Shown here one piece after another: positions 19,871 through 33,159 of a stretch of 64,000 nt of DNA. The notes under the pieces were generated by a model. It saw only the letters and a list, made by a program, of their open reading frames with translations, searched no databases and was not told the origin of the DNA. The translations under genes were made by a program, and so were the position numbers. Position 1 is the first letter of the stretch; each line of letters opens with the position of its first letter. Source of the DNA: Hamiltosporidium tvaerminnensis (taxonomy: Eukaryota; Microsporidia; Dubosqiidae); assembly GCA_022605425.2 (NCBI GenBank), contig JAKIMF020000007.1:930001-994000 (forward strand). The letters are read 5' to 3'.

Positions 19871-22169
19871 CCATTAAATTTAAGTGCATTTATTATGTGA
19901 TGGAAAGATCTATAAACTTCAATATTCTTTCTTTAACCAATCCTCTTTATCAAAATTTATGTAAATATTAAAATAAATATTTTAAAATAGTTTAAATAAG
20001 TTATTTTAGTCTTTGTATTTATTAAAAGTTTTTTAAATAATAAATATTAAGAAAAAACAAATCATTTGAGATACTACTGAATTTCGTTAAATATGTTTCT
20101 TTCTCTATAATTCGAAAATACAATCCTGGATTCGCATTAAATTTTCTACAGTTCTCGATAATTTCAGATATTATGATAGCTACCAGTGTTTATCTCAACT
20201 GATTATTCATGTACAATGGAGGCAATCCGAACGCTCAATGTTGTTTTCTTGTCGTTTTCATCGGAAATAATTCAACGGCCTTGACTTCAATAAAACACTT
20301 TTAGGTCTGCTTCGTTATAGTGTTTCCATAACGGAATTATAAAAACAAAGTTTTCAAGAAAAGCATACATAGAAATGTGTTTTTTGAACTTTATAAAATT
20401 TTGTTATATCGATTAAAAACATTTTTAAGATCTTAAATCTGGGTTTTCGTTTCACTTTGTAATGTTATTTGCTAGTCATCTTTTTATATTCTAATTCACA
20501 TATTCTACTTGACGCTGCGCCTTTGAATTGTGTTGTACTATTTATAACTTAAAAACGAGACTAATTAAAAAGTTTTAGAAGTATATTCTCATCCCCTTGG
20601 CATTTATAAAATTATATGGCTCAAGTAGCACATAATCTGATAATTTGACTTTCAATAGATCTTTTGGAAACAGATGAACTTTTCTAGTTATTCTTAAAAC
20701 TAAATGTATCTAGGTGGTGCGTCATTTCATCGAGAATTATGCAATATTGATCTTTTTGATCAGTGTATCTTCTGAGATCTAAACAATTTCGTATACAAAC
20801 GGGTTTTTAAATGTGTTAGTTACTTACTTCCTTTATCTTCTGTTCTGAAAATTTTCGATTACTTGGTATTATAACCCAACTAATATACATTTAATTAAGC
20901 ATACAAAATGACAATCTTAACTAGAAAAAGACTCAGATTAGTTAATACCTTGCATAGTTTATATAGGTGTATTTTTTTAGTGTTGTGTTTATGATTCTAG
21001 AATATTTTTGTTTTGTAAACATTAATAACCGCAAAAACAGAAAATTGCAAAAAAAGGTGATAGAATGCAAAAAATAAAGTCTATTTGATATATGCTCCTG
21101 TTTAAAACACTGTATTTTTTAATACAAAACAAATGTTAGGATGAAATGTTTAAGAATTATCCAAAAGTAATTTTATATTTGAATATGTATAGGAATAATA
21201 AAGATGAATAGGGCGTTGATTATGAGATAGAAAAGGATATGGAAAAAATGCATAATGAAAATTCAAAGGCCATTAAAAACCAATAAAGGTAATTATAGAA
21301 ATAAAGTAGGTTGTTAACACATGTCATTATTTAATTGGGTTCCACCAAATGTTTTTGATACACATTTATAACTTCGAAAACAAAATGGCACTCAATCGTT
21401 TTGAATACCTAGGATATTGGTTTAAAATTGGCAAATCTGTTTACTAAATTGACTCATTTTGTGATTTAGTATGCTTGCGTCTAAGATTTTTTTATACCTT
21501 TTTCACAATTTCCAAGATTTTATTGATCCTTACTATGGATTAAACCTTTTCCCCTGTGCAGAAAATACTGTTCTAATTCAAAAATAACAAAGCCATACCC
21601 ATTCAGCACTAGATTCTTTTTCCTAAATCATATCTAAAAACCCACAACCCTACTAAATAATTATCAATAGCATAATTTAACTTTCATCGCTATTTTTCTC
21701 TTTCGATTTTGTAATAAAAATTCGCTAGTTTTTCCCCGTTATTCTTTCTTATATTCCGCATTTCCTTAAAAAAAACTATAATTTGTTGCCATATACGTTA
21801 TTTACCAATCTAGCTTCAATAGCAGATTTTTTTTTAGTTTAAATTTCTTTAATATTTAATTTTAAAAATATATATTCCAGAATCACTTTTCAGAAAATTT
21901 CTTAAGTCTTTCGCCAAAATTTACCATAATAGTTTCAGATTTGGTTCCGAGTATTATTTTATACTTAATACTTATATTTCATTTTATACTTTCTTTATCC
22001 GGGACTACACATATTAAATTTTTTGACAACTCGAGATCGGATGAATTTGAAATCAAAGAGTCAAAATATAGATAAGTCCCTAATATGATAACGCATATAG
22101 ACAAATCTGAAAACGATGGACAATTTAATTATTGAATTTTAGATTTTTGCATTTTTTAAAATAGATTTC
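19871..22169. other. Gene-free region upstream of the RLE retrotransposon
   Basis: 2.3 kb without a supportable gene. The first part could include the 5' UTR of the retrotransposon, but no boundary is visible. The remainder is AT-rich with scattered moderately GC-richer segments. Confidence 0.45.
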
Positions 22170-22915
22170 TAATTTTTAAAATAAAAAGTCTTTATTTAAA
22201 AGTATCACATCTTTTTAAAATAGTGGCGAGTGTTATATTTGTTTTCATGATATTAACGCAGTTCTAGGTTTAACATAAATAACTGCTACCCCAAAACTCC
22301 ATCAGTACCCCCTGGATACCTACGTTCCAAAGCCTTTCATCTACCAGGTATGCAGAACCTAATTAACAAGCGAGGCAGTTGCCCAGTGTTCTTTAATGTC
22401 CGCTGCATGGAGTGTGATCGAAGGCCGAAGCCCCCCCTGGGCTCCCCAAGACTATGCAACATTCCCACTTACTCTACACTTTCTGAACCCAAGGCACTTC
22501 TAGCTAAGATATATTTACGAGACTTACATGGGATCCACCTAGACAGTGCAATGCCATACCAACAGGTATAACCTGCTACTTAGTTCTCCCGGCTTTTAAT
22601 GGTTTTTATTTTTATATCTCCCAGGCGATAAGTCTTCTAACCCCGGTGAGAAAGGCTAGGTTTCCTTGTTTTTACATGGCAATTACCTACATGTTCAGCT
22701 GCGGTCTTAGATCTTATTACATAAAACCTATAAAATAAATTTTTAGAAAATTTTTCTCCATTTCTTAGACGTCACCTTCTCTTAAAACCTCCCATGGAAC
22801 AACCGAAGATGTAGTGTGATTGTAATCCAACCAATAATCCAAACAATGATGCTCAAACCAATTTCACACACCCATTGCCAATCAGAAAAGTTTTTATGTG
22901 GCTATCCTCTATCTG
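22170..22915 (-). mobile_element. ~740-bp retroposon family, copy 1
   Basis: Sense strand is minus: the 5' end is GCAGATAGAGGATAGCC at about 22915, and the AT-rich 3' tail is at about 22170-22205. It shares nearly its full length with the copies at 41325-42097, 59920-60641 and 62325-63066, including the blocks aacgcagttctaggtttaac, ctactctacactttctgaa and ttacatggcaattacctac. It is much GC-richer than its flanks. Open frames inside are short and not conserved between copies. I could not find a target-site duplication for this copy. Confidence 0.88.
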
Positions 22916-23900
22916 CTATAATTAGTATAATAATTTTTAGATTATTTTATTTATCACTTAAAAATTCGTAAATGTCGATATAATAGATTCGTATTATTGA
23001 AAATCAAGGTTCTTATTTTATTTTATCGGTTTACATTGCTTTTAAAACATTTAAAAACGAAGTAAATTTCTTTTTAAAATATCAAAATCAAAATATATTA
23101 CATCTGTATAAAAAAACAATAAATTTAACTCATTTTTCTTTGAAAATAATAATATACTGTTCAGTTAATAGTATAACAAAAACATTTAACCTAAAATGAT
23201 TTTATCAAAGCATTTTAATTCATTTTACTTTATTTCTTTTATAATTACTATGTAATATTCTAAAACATTATTTTTTTTTACCAAGAACAGGTTTCTATCC
23301 GAATTCAAGTCTTGTAAAATAATATTTTTTTTCAGAACAATAACGATAAAATCGCAGATTTAACAAATTAGAATATATTACAAATATATACTATGTAACA
23401 ACAGTTATTATTATTAAAAAAAATTTCTTCGTTACTATTTGAGCAGTTATTTAGATTATTTTAATAAGATAATAACATAATCAGGATCATTATTGTATCA
23501 GATCGTAGAATTAAACTTCATATAAAAAAACCTCAAATATATTTTATTGCAACAAGATTTAATTTAGAAAAGCTCTTTTGAAATATTTTATGGTAATTTA
23601 AGAAAAAAATTGTAAAGATTGGTATATATTTATAGAGTTTAATGATTAATCTCAAAAACACAAACTAAAAAACCCAATAAAAACGTTAAAACAGCCATTC
23701 TCATATATATTATTTATTTATTTATCAGGAATATATAATACTATAAAGAAATATATCTAAACTTCAAACGAACTATTTATAATCACTGAGTGAAGAACTG
23801 ACGAAATAATAAGTATTAGAATTTAAGAAGTTGAAGAGTATTTAAATGATAATCCCTTTAAAAATATATCAACAAAAAAGTATTATCAAGTATTTGTTTA
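22916..23900. other. Intergenic AT-rich DNA
   Basis: About 1 kb between retroposon copy 1 and the 3' end of the RING-H2 gene. No gene or RNA recognised. Confidence 0.5.
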
Positions 23901-24840
23901 CTATACAATTGGTTCCTTTTTAATAATTTTTCTACAATAAGGACATCTACATGATTTAGATTTTAGCCATGGATCCACACATTCCTTATGAAAATAATGG
24001 CCACAATGTAATATTCTGCATTTAGAAAAGTCGTTAAACAAATCTATACAAATAAGACAACTATCGAACATATTTTTATCGACCAGGTCTTTATAAAATC
24101 TTACCGGACAGGAATTTAATTCCTGAAGAAGTAATTATGGGATCTCGTTTTGCTCGTATTCTTAGCCACATTCCCAGTATTATAAAACTTATACACACAA
24201 AGAATATTAGACTGATATAAAATAAATACAAAATAAATTTTTCTATTGTTTTATAGACAGTGGAGTGCATTTCATAGCCTTTCAAATATGCATTATTTAT
24301 AGCACATTGTGAACCATAAAATTTTCTAAATATATTACTTTGATGATCGTCTATAAAAAATATATTATGTTTAGACTCAGAAAGATACGAATATTGCTCA
24401 TCAAATAAAATTTCTTTTACTCCATAGCCTTTTTTTGCATATGAAAGTATTACCAAAAATTTTATACAATAGAATTTTTCCAATAATTTTTCTACATATG
24501 CCAAATCCCAATACTTACAGTCAATAATTACAGCTTTTGGAACATAAAAGGTGTTAAAAAAGTCCAAATTTACTTTTTCTGGCAATGTCATGTTTCTTAT
24601 ATTCCAATTGTGCAAAAGATACATATCTCTAGGTTTTGGATAGACTATCGGGCATTTTTCTCCGTTACTTCCAAAAAACACACAATTAATTACCGTAACT
24701 TCTATTTCTTCTAATCCAGGAATATTTGAAAATAATTTGCCATAATTATCATTTACTAGATACCATATAATATATTTTATGAGCCAAAAACCTTCTCGTA
24801 ACATCAAAAATTTTAATGTTATGTAAACAAACAAATTCAT
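23901..24840 (-). CDS. Membrane RING-H2 ubiquitin ligase, frame broken before the RING
   Basis: Predicted membrane E3 ligase. The 249-codon first segment (24840-24091) has an N-terminal hydrophobic stretch, an approximately 180-residue extramembrane region, and a transmembrane helix at about 202-226 followed by basic residues. It stops shortly after FLSGKIL. In a frame one base away, 24071-23901 encodes a textbook RING-H2: CLICIDLF...C.ILHCGHYFHKECVDPWLK...CRCPYC, ending in a TAG at 23901. The layout (lumenal domain, TM, RING-H2) is that of GRAIL/RNF13-type ligases. Removing one base from the A4/T4 run at 24095-24098 would join the frames; a 16-nt GTAAGA..AAG intron at 24089-24104 would too but is implausibly short. 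The RING call is firm; whether the gene is intact is not known. Confidence 0.85.
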
Positions 24841-26343
24841 TTATTCCAAAGTAAATTAATTATCAGTTTTTCTAAATAAATAAAATGTAATATTATAATT
24901 AAAAAATAAATTGATTATTTTTATATTTCATATAAAACTGTGTGCCAATTAATTATGAAATTTAATAATAAACCTAAATAAACTCTGAAATAATTTATCC
25001 TTTTATGAAGATTTATTAATTTTTAAGCATCAAATTTAGCAAAAAAAAGTAAAATGTATAAAAGTTTGTAAAATTCTAATCCTATTAAAAAATGATAATT
25101 ATAATAAAATAAACATCAAATATATTTTCTTTTTATCTAAATAGTTATTTTATATGTGATAAGAAATTTATTGGCACTTAAGATAATTTATTAACTTAGA
25201 TTTTTAGCAAACAAAAAATTTTCAAAATTATTTATAAGATTGAATTTTGTAAAAATAAAACAGTTTCGGTACAATGACCTCAAACATGTCTTTAAAAATT
25301 AAGCAATTGAATTATTCTGCTCTAAATTATACTTAGAAAAAAATCACCAAATAAAATTCCAAAAGTATTTTAATAAAGAAAAATAATTTATTTTTTTTCA
25401 AAAATGTTCAAATTAAAATTTGTTTTGAAATAAAAAATGATATTTAGATCTAAAATATATTACTTGATATTAGATAAAAAAAAACTACTAGTTTCAATAC
25501 AGAAACTTAGTTTAACCATTTATTAACTTATTAAAGCACATATTTTTAATTATATATTATATTTGTATTCTATTATGTTATATATCTTTGGATTTTCTAA
25601 TTAATTATTATAAATAATAATACATATTAAATCTTGAAATATAAAATTATTATTATGTACTTCATTTTATGATTAAATAATAAATTATATAAAAGAACTA
25701 AAACGATGAATATTAAAAATTTTAAAAACCTTTAGATTCTTTAAGAATTATGGCACAAAAAATAATTTATATTGAATAATTATAAAAACTTCTGAAATAA
25801 TCAAAATCCAAACAGGGAATATTTTTTACGAATATGGTCTTACATTATAAATTAAATTTTTGATTTAAAAATGACTTTAAAAGGAAATTTTTTTATTAAA
25901 TATTAAAGATATATTAGTTATTGTGTTTTACATAGACTAGTTTTGATTTTATGTTGAATATTTTAAAGTATATATTTTTTCTAGCATAATTTTTAAGTTA
26001 ATATAATTTATAGAGTTTTTATAGTTTTAACTTTTATATTTATTAAAATTTATTTTCTTTTAATGACTTTTTTAAATAATTATTTTTCATTGACATACTC
26101 TCGTTGTAAATATATTTTTAACTTATGAGTTTAAATTTATTTTTAGTTAATAATTTTAAGATATCTAAAATTTAATATAAGGTAATAATTCGTTCCAAAG
26201 ATGTATCAGGTTGTTACTATACAATTATAAATTAGTTGAAAATTACCTATTAAAATACTTTTGTTTGTATTTCTTCATTATGGTTGATCTAGAAATACAA
26301 TCTCTTATCAATAAAAATTAATTGGTTTAAATATAATACATAA
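24841..26343. other. Intergenic AT-rich DNA
   Basis: 1.5 kb of very AT-rich DNA between the divergent RING-H2 and GAPDH genes; presumably contains both promoters. No other feature recognised. Confidence 0.5.
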
Positions 26344-26512
26344 AATATTATTTGCTATTTCTATCATAGTCGTACTATTAGTAATTAAAGTATGGAACCA
26401 ACAATCATTCTATGAATAATATTATTTGTTATTTCTATCATAGTCGTACTATTAGTAATTGAAGTATGGAACCAAAAATCATTCTAAATAATATTATTTG
26501 TTGTTTTTATCA
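26344..26512. repeat. 72-74 bp tandem repeat upstream of GAPDH
   Basis: The anchor aatattattt recurs at 26344, 26418 and 26490. The two full units share atttctatcatagtcgtact and gtatggaacca almost without change; the third is partial. The array ends about 40 bp before the GAPDH ATG, so it could affect expression. Confidence 0.88.
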
Positions 26513-26549
26513 AACATATTTATAAAATAAAAAAAATAGGAACCTTACA

Positions 26550-27539
<990 letters not shown>

Positions 27540-28578
27540 GTAAAAAAAATTGAAGTTTAATTTATTTTTTAGTCCTAAATAAATCCTTATTAAAACTTGT
27601 TCCTAAGTTATTAGAGATGATTGTCGCACCTATTCCATAATCATTACCGATTCCACAACTACATTAAATAAAAAATAAAGCTAAATTAAATTTTTAGTAA
27701 TTCAATTTTTCTTCGGTGAACATTTTTATAATAGGAGTTCAAATTTTTTCTGTTATATTCATATTTTGAAGGAAAAAAATATCTTGTATTGTGACAGTTA
27801 AATATTTTGACAAAAGTAAACTGATGTGATAAATATGTATTAGAAGAATTAAAAACGGATAAATTTTCCGAAAACCATTTTCTAAAATCAATAAAAATTT
27901 TTAGCTTAAAATGTGTGACAATAAAATTAATATTTTTTTTAACAGTTTGACTTGGATATCGAGACAAATATGTGGCTTGTATGAAAAATGATGCGGATGT
28001 ACACTTCATTCGTTTAAAATTTAATCCCAGTGGTGTGGCACTATTAAAGAGAATTTTATAGCAATCAAAAGGCGAAAAAAAGTAGAATGGTTAGCTTTTA
28101 TGCGTAAAAACTTAGAAAACTGTTTTCAGAAGTGGCAGTAATATATTTTTAGTAGAATGCGAAAGTAAACAAAAAATTGGTCGCAAAAATTGTATTAAGA
28201 AGTATTATTATGATGAATTATTTCATATTGGCAACAAAATGAATGATTAAAAGCTCGTTTCTTTTTATACCGCTTTTATTGGTAAAAGTGGTAAGTTTTT
28301 ACTTTTATTTTTCAATTTATCGCTTAATGATCGTTTTTTTCTTTGTTTTTTGTTTTTGCAATAATTTGCATTTCTTAATATAAGAAATATATGAAACTAT
28401 GAAAATGGTTTATTAGAAGAAATGAACTGAACAAATAAATTTATTGTATCAAATTGATCTAAAAAAATATTTTTAGAGTTTAAAAGTGAAAAAAATGTGG
28501 TTGTAACATATTTTATTCAAACAATAAAGTTAATATAATCATCAAAAGACAAAAATCTATTAAAAAAATGCCAAGAAT
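27540..28578. other. Intergenic, possible decayed transposase
   Basis: About 1 kb between GAPDH and the membrane kinase (convergent). A 107-codon minus-strand ORF (27686-28009) and plus-strand open stretches near 28130-28240 faintly resemble ISXO2-like transposase fragments, but not well enough to annotate. Confidence 0.3.
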
Positions 28579-29742
28579 TTAATTCCTATGTTTTTTTTTG
28601 CGCAAGTAGTAAACAAATGCGAATGCTCCTATAACCAATAAAGATATAACTAATACAATTGAACTTAAAATAATTAGTTTTCGCCTTCGCTCTTTTTTTA
28701 GTATTAAAAAAACATCTTTTAGTTGATTGTAATAACTAAAAGTTAGATGTTGTATTGGCAAAACATCGTTACCTATGATAGCTCTATAGTATAGAATTTT
28801 TTGAGGCAATTGTTTACTTGATTCTTGCTGCGAGAATATTTCATTTGGTACTTCTTTCAACTTAGTAAATTCCTTTTTGTTTTTTGAACAACAACAATGC
28901 AATACAAAACTATATTCCGGGTGTTCAAAATAAAGTATTTTATCTTTAATTCGTATTTTTTTTCCATCTTTTAAAGCTTCAAAATTTTCAAAATTTGAGA
29001 AACAGAAGATAAAATTATAAATAACATTAAAAAATGGATGCAAAAGCGCCAAATCAGCTGTTATACGTTTTTCTGGATCATCTTCTAAGCACTTCTTAAA
29101 AAAATCATTTCCATCACGGCTAAAAGAATCATTTTGAGAAAGAATATTAATCATATACATCTTAGAACAATATCCGAAACTATAAACATCAGAGTTACAT
29201 CCATATTTTTCCCTATTTCTTCTTTCAGGTGCTAAATATGCAGCTTCCGGGTTTTTTTTTAGATCTATCTTCGGAAGATGGCTATAATCTGTATCCTCCG
29301 AAGTCACCACCGCCATGCCAAAGTCAATTACTTTAACTTTTAAATCATCTTCTAACATTACATTATCAAATTTAAAATCCATAAATATTATTTTTTGGTT
29401 TTGTAGAAAATTTAGAACATCCAACATTTGCTTCATTATTAACATAAAATTCCCTACAGTTTCTTTACATTCTTTAAGGTGTGCAAATAGTGTGATAGGT
29501 AGATATTCAAATAATAGATATTCATAGGTTTTGTCTTTATTCGATGCATAAAATTTAACGATATTTTCATGTTTTAAGTATTTTTTAAACAAGCTAACTG
29601 TGTGAAAAAATGCAGACAATTGAATTTTTTGTATTTTAAGAGCATATTTTTCTTTGGTTCGCATATTTTCTGCCAAATAAACTTTCCCTTGCGCTCCCTC
29701 GCCCAACAGCTTTATTAGGCTTATATTTATCGGAAACCCCAT
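28579..29742 (-). CDS. Protein kinase with C-terminal membrane anchor
   Basis: 387 residues from ATG 29742. The N-terminal kinase domain has GEGAQGKV (14-21), ALKIQ with K36, helix-C region around 44-60, and FMDFKFDNVML (120-130) where HRDLKxxN is expected: the catalytic Asp (D122) and Asn are kept but H-R is F-M. IDFGMA (DFG 140-142), YLAPERR (APE 171-173) and SDVYSFG are intact. After the kinase domain (to about 240) comes a Cys-containing linker and a C-terminal transmembrane helix (356-380) with a short basic tail (RKKKHRN). No N-terminal signal peptide is evident, so the topology is probably tail-anchored, kinase facing the cytosol. Substrate and pathway are unknown. Confidence 0.85.
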   Translation of the reverse strand: MGFPINISLIKLLGEGAQGKVYLAENMRTKEKYALKIQKIQLSAFFHTVSLFKKYLKHENIVKFYASNKDKTYEYLLFEYLPITLFAHLKECKETVGNFMLIMKQMLDVLNFLQNQKIIFMDFKFDNVMLEDDLKVKVIDFGMAVVTSEDTDYSHLPKIDLKKNPEAAYLAPERRNREKYGCNSDVYSFGYCSKMYMINILSQNDSFSRDGNDFFKKCLEDDPEKRITADLALLHPFFNVIYNFIFCFSNFENFEALKDGKKIRIKDKILYFEHPEYSFVLHCCCSKNKKEFTKLKEVPNEIFSQQESSKQLPQKILYYRAIIGNDVLPIQHLTFSYYNQLKDVFLILKKERRRKLIILSSIVLVISLLVIGAFAFVYYLRKKKHRN

Positions 29743-31313
29743 TCACATACTAGATCTACTAGGGTTTGGTAAACTAATATTTGTACAATTCACACTGTAA
29801 AGAAATATTATTTGATATAGTACTATGATTGCGACCCCAAGAACATTTTTCTTCTGTAAATACATGTGGACCAGGAATAAAAATATTTTTATATAAAAAA
29901 TCATAGAATTCAATTTACCATATAAACCATTATATTATATTGTACCAATGTTTCTTTAAAATATTTTTTTTTTGTGATAAATTAAAATAATAATTTACAT
30001 TTTCCGTATAAAATTTCTCCCTTTAAACTAAAAAGTTTTTCAAAACATCCAATTAGATTTTATTGAATTATATGTTTTAATTTTTCTAATATTTTTTGAT
30101 TTCAAATATGTTATTATCATAATATAACAAGATAAATCAAATATACGATTGAATTTTTTTAATAACTAATTATTAGAAAGGAGAAATTCTAATATGCTAT
30201 AAATGATATATATTTGATTCTAAAACTTTTATTTATTATTTTCATATTTATGTAAATTTTTAAATTATAGTGGTTTATGAAATATTATATAATATAACGA
30301 TATTCAAATTATTATACGCAATTCTAGTAAAAATTTCTTAATGTAGTCGAGGCACATTCATTTTTCTACTGTAGATTTTCAATTTGTAATTACGAAAAAG
30401 AAGTTTTTCTTTTTCTCTAACACAGTCTCATTTCCTATTCGTTATAATGGAAAAAACGCAAATAAACCATGTAGTTACTGAATAAGATTACTAAATAAAT
30501 GATTTAAAACATAGATAGTTACCGTTTAAAGCCTGAAATTAACTATTTTCAGAAATTTCTTTGAACATTAATAAAATTTCGTTTGTAATTAATCACATCA
30601 TTATTTTTAAAACAAATTTAAAAGAAACTAGTGTATATGAAAAAAAGATGTAAAATGATATTATGTTTATAATATTTATCTATTATATTCATTTTAGAAA
30701 TAATGTAGCATGTTTCCATATTGGAATCTTAAAACATTGTAAATCATAGCCAAGCAAAAGATTCACTTACATACCTTTTATTTTACGAGATTTTTTTCCT
30801 GCAAGAATAATTTAGCTCCTGTAAGATAGCAAAGTTTTTGAGCGTACTTCTAATGTGATAAAGAATCGATAGAAACATGAATAACTATTTTACTTGGCTG
30901 ACTTTAAAATTTTTATACTAAACCCCAAAAGATATAATTAGTCAATATACATTAAAACTTTAGTAATGATATGATTTTAAAATTATTTAAATATTTTTTA
31001 TATGGAAACCTAAAAACCTGTAAGTAAAATAATTTTTGGTACATATGTAAATTCGAATATTTTTATAAGCTTACTATATATTTAGATTCTAAGTCTTAAA
31101 TTATTGTTTGTACAATCTGCAGAGTAAACAGGACTATTGTGAGATTTATTTAAAAGTAAATAAGAAACACATTTATTTATTTAATAGCTCGCCTCTTCCT
31201 TATAGATGGAACACAATCAAAGGATGAATCATAGCTTCGCCAAGTTATAGGCGTTCCGAAAACAATTTTTTTTGATTGGTTAGGTTGTCAGCCTTATGCA
31301 AACTTTACAAGCG
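29743..31313. other. Gene-free AT-rich DNA
   Basis: 1.5 kb upstream of the membrane kinase gene. No coding region recognised. The last ~120 bp (31190-31313) are GC-richer and lie directly downstream of the tRNA-like sequence, so they may belong to a tRNA-derived repeat. Confidence 0.45.
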
Positions 31314-31321
31314 AAAAAAAA
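31314..31321 (-). terminator. Pol III-type T8 terminator
   Basis: A run of eight T on the minus strand begins three bases after the tRNA-like 3' end (..TTATTGCAC). This is the expected Pol III stop and supports a former or present Pol III transcription unit. Confidence 0.5.
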
Positions 31322-31323
31322 GT

Positions 31324-31396
31324 GCAATAACCGGGGATCGAATCCGGCTTTAACGAAGTAAAGTTTGATTTCTTCACCACTAGACCATTGGCTATT
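31324..31396 (-). pseudogene. Decayed tRNA-Glu(UUC)-like sequence
   Basis: On the minus strand there is a perfect A box (TGGTCTAGTGG), an anticodon-arm-like hairpin CTTTA/TAAAG containing TTC, and a perfect B box (GATTCGATCCC) in a T arm CCGGA-TTCGATC-CCCGG with one mismatch. The anticodon loop seems one base short and the acceptor stem does not pair well, so I do not call it a working tRNA. It could be a pseudogene or the head of a tRNA-derived SINE. Confidence 0.5.
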
Positions 31397-31779
31397 AGGA
31401 AACACATATGTGAATAAAAAAATTAAATATGCGTTTGTAGACATTTTATATTTGTATGACAACATTAAGCAAATAAATATGATTTATGACTATAAAGACA
31501 AAAGGGCGGAATTTTCTAGTTTGGATGATACTATGTGTGTGATGTCAGCCATAAAGAACTGCACTTGCGCTTAGATCTACCCTGCGTTATATTTTCCGAA
31601 AATATATCTTTGAAGAGGTCTACACGGTCTTGAATTGCGATGTATAAATATGCTTCTGTTACTTTTGGTTGTCTGGAAAAAAACAATTAACTAAATACAT
31701 GAAAAGCAACCATTCTCCATTTAAATAATTCATAAAAAACCCATTTTTTTTAAATAGATGATTTCCTCAGTGTAAAAAT

Positions 31780-32830
31780 AATAATGGAAACAAGAAGTCG
31801 ACAAAAAAAATTAAACGAATACACTATCCTAATACAAATAAAATAGAAAAACGAAAACTTCTTTCAAAACTATACAAGGCAAGGAAAAATAAATCGTTGA
31901 GTGTTGTTTACTTTTCAGATTCTGAAGAAAGAAAATATATTTCGGTAAATGAAGCAGTTTTTTTTTATATCTTAAAATAGAAAAGTATAAAAGGAACAAA
32001 AAAGGTGTGTATATACTATACTAAGTGCTGTTAAAAAGCAACACATTTGGATTCTTTTCGAAGAATCATGGTCATGACTATACCAGACGTCATAATGAAT
32101 CGTTAGATGTCTGGCATACCCATCTTATACATATAAGTTTAAGTCTACGAAACAGATTAGGAGTCACTCTTAAAGAAATTCTTGAAAACGAGCATGCTAT
32201 GATAAGAGCGAATACCAGGATAAAACCCGATGTCAAGATTAGAATATTAACCAGATATATTTATTTGAGACAAGGGGCAGAAAGGATAATACCAATGAAA
32301 ATGGAAATGGTTTCAAAGAGTAATCGAAAATTTGGAAACCAGAAAACTTGGGAAGTATGGCCTGCTAGCTTATAGGCATGTTTTTTTTTGTAGTTGAGTT
32401 AATATGATCATTTGTGGGATCTCCAGAAACAGCATTGTGATAAAATACATTAAGACATATGCTAAAACCTTACAACTACCCTTAAACGTAGAAGCATATA
32501 TACAATTCATAGTACTCAAGAAGACAGTCGAAATAATTTCTTTCAATCGACGAAGAGAACTTGAGTCTTGACCAAATGCCGAAAGAGCCGGAAGAGAACA
32601 TCATTATGTGTTATTTTGGGAGCTGAGATGCCAAAACAGCCAACATCCTCTTTAAAGCAAGCAGACAACTGAGAGGATGGCGATAAAACAGAAAATAGAA
32701 AAAATATTTTACCTCTTATTTTAAACCATAACCACCGTGAAAGAACCGACAATAAACATAAACGAAGAGTCGGATTTAGAGTAATATAACGAAGTGGTTA
32801 AAATAATGGAAAGAATTATCTAAACGATAA
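31780..32830 (+). pseudogene. 5'-truncated RLE retrotransposon fragment (copy 2)
   Basis: Translations in shifting frames match the last third of the element at 16060-19870: KKSTKK..., then IEKRKLLSKLYKARKN (31840s), NEAVFFYI, GHDYTRRHNE and KEILENEHAMIRANTRIKPDVKIR (32060-32250), and finally KEPTINI.NEESDLE (32730-32780). The REL-endonuclease core is disrupted by frameshifts and a missing piece. 5' truncation is typical of target-primed retrotransposition. Confidence 0.85.
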
Positions 32831-33159
32831 AGGTTTTATTCACTGAGATTTTTATCAAAAATACTAAGGGCCCGTTCTTTTGATATACTACACAATTAAA
32901 TAAAATATTTATTTTATTTTATTTTGCTTTGTTTATTTTAATTTTAATTACTGTTTTTTTAAAACACAATGGTACATTTCCTAAAAATTTACTGAATTTT
33001 ACAAATATTTTATAAGTTTAAATGTATTATATCTTATACACGTAAATTCATAAAATTCTCAATTAGAAGAACAAAAACATTTGTTTATTACATACATACT
33101 TTGCAGATAAAACAATATTAAAAAAAATATATAAGAAATAGAATTTACTATAATAAATT
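32831..33159. other. Intergenic AT-rich DNA
   Basis: About 330 bp between the retrotransposon fragment and the 3' end of the secreted 656-residue ORF; nothing recognised. Confidence 0.5.

Noticed and set aside
22350-22571. 73-codon ORF in retroposon copy 1
   Set aside because: Antisense to the element and not preserved in the other copies.
24089-24104. 16-nt intron (GTAAGA..AAG) joining the RING-H2 frames
   Set aside because: Shorter than the introns seen at 52.7-53.1 kb and lacks the CTRAT motif; a one-base homopolymer change is simpler.
27686-28240. Possible ISXO2-like transposase remnant
   Set aside because: Only faint motif resemblance on mixed strands; no DDE motif I can defend.
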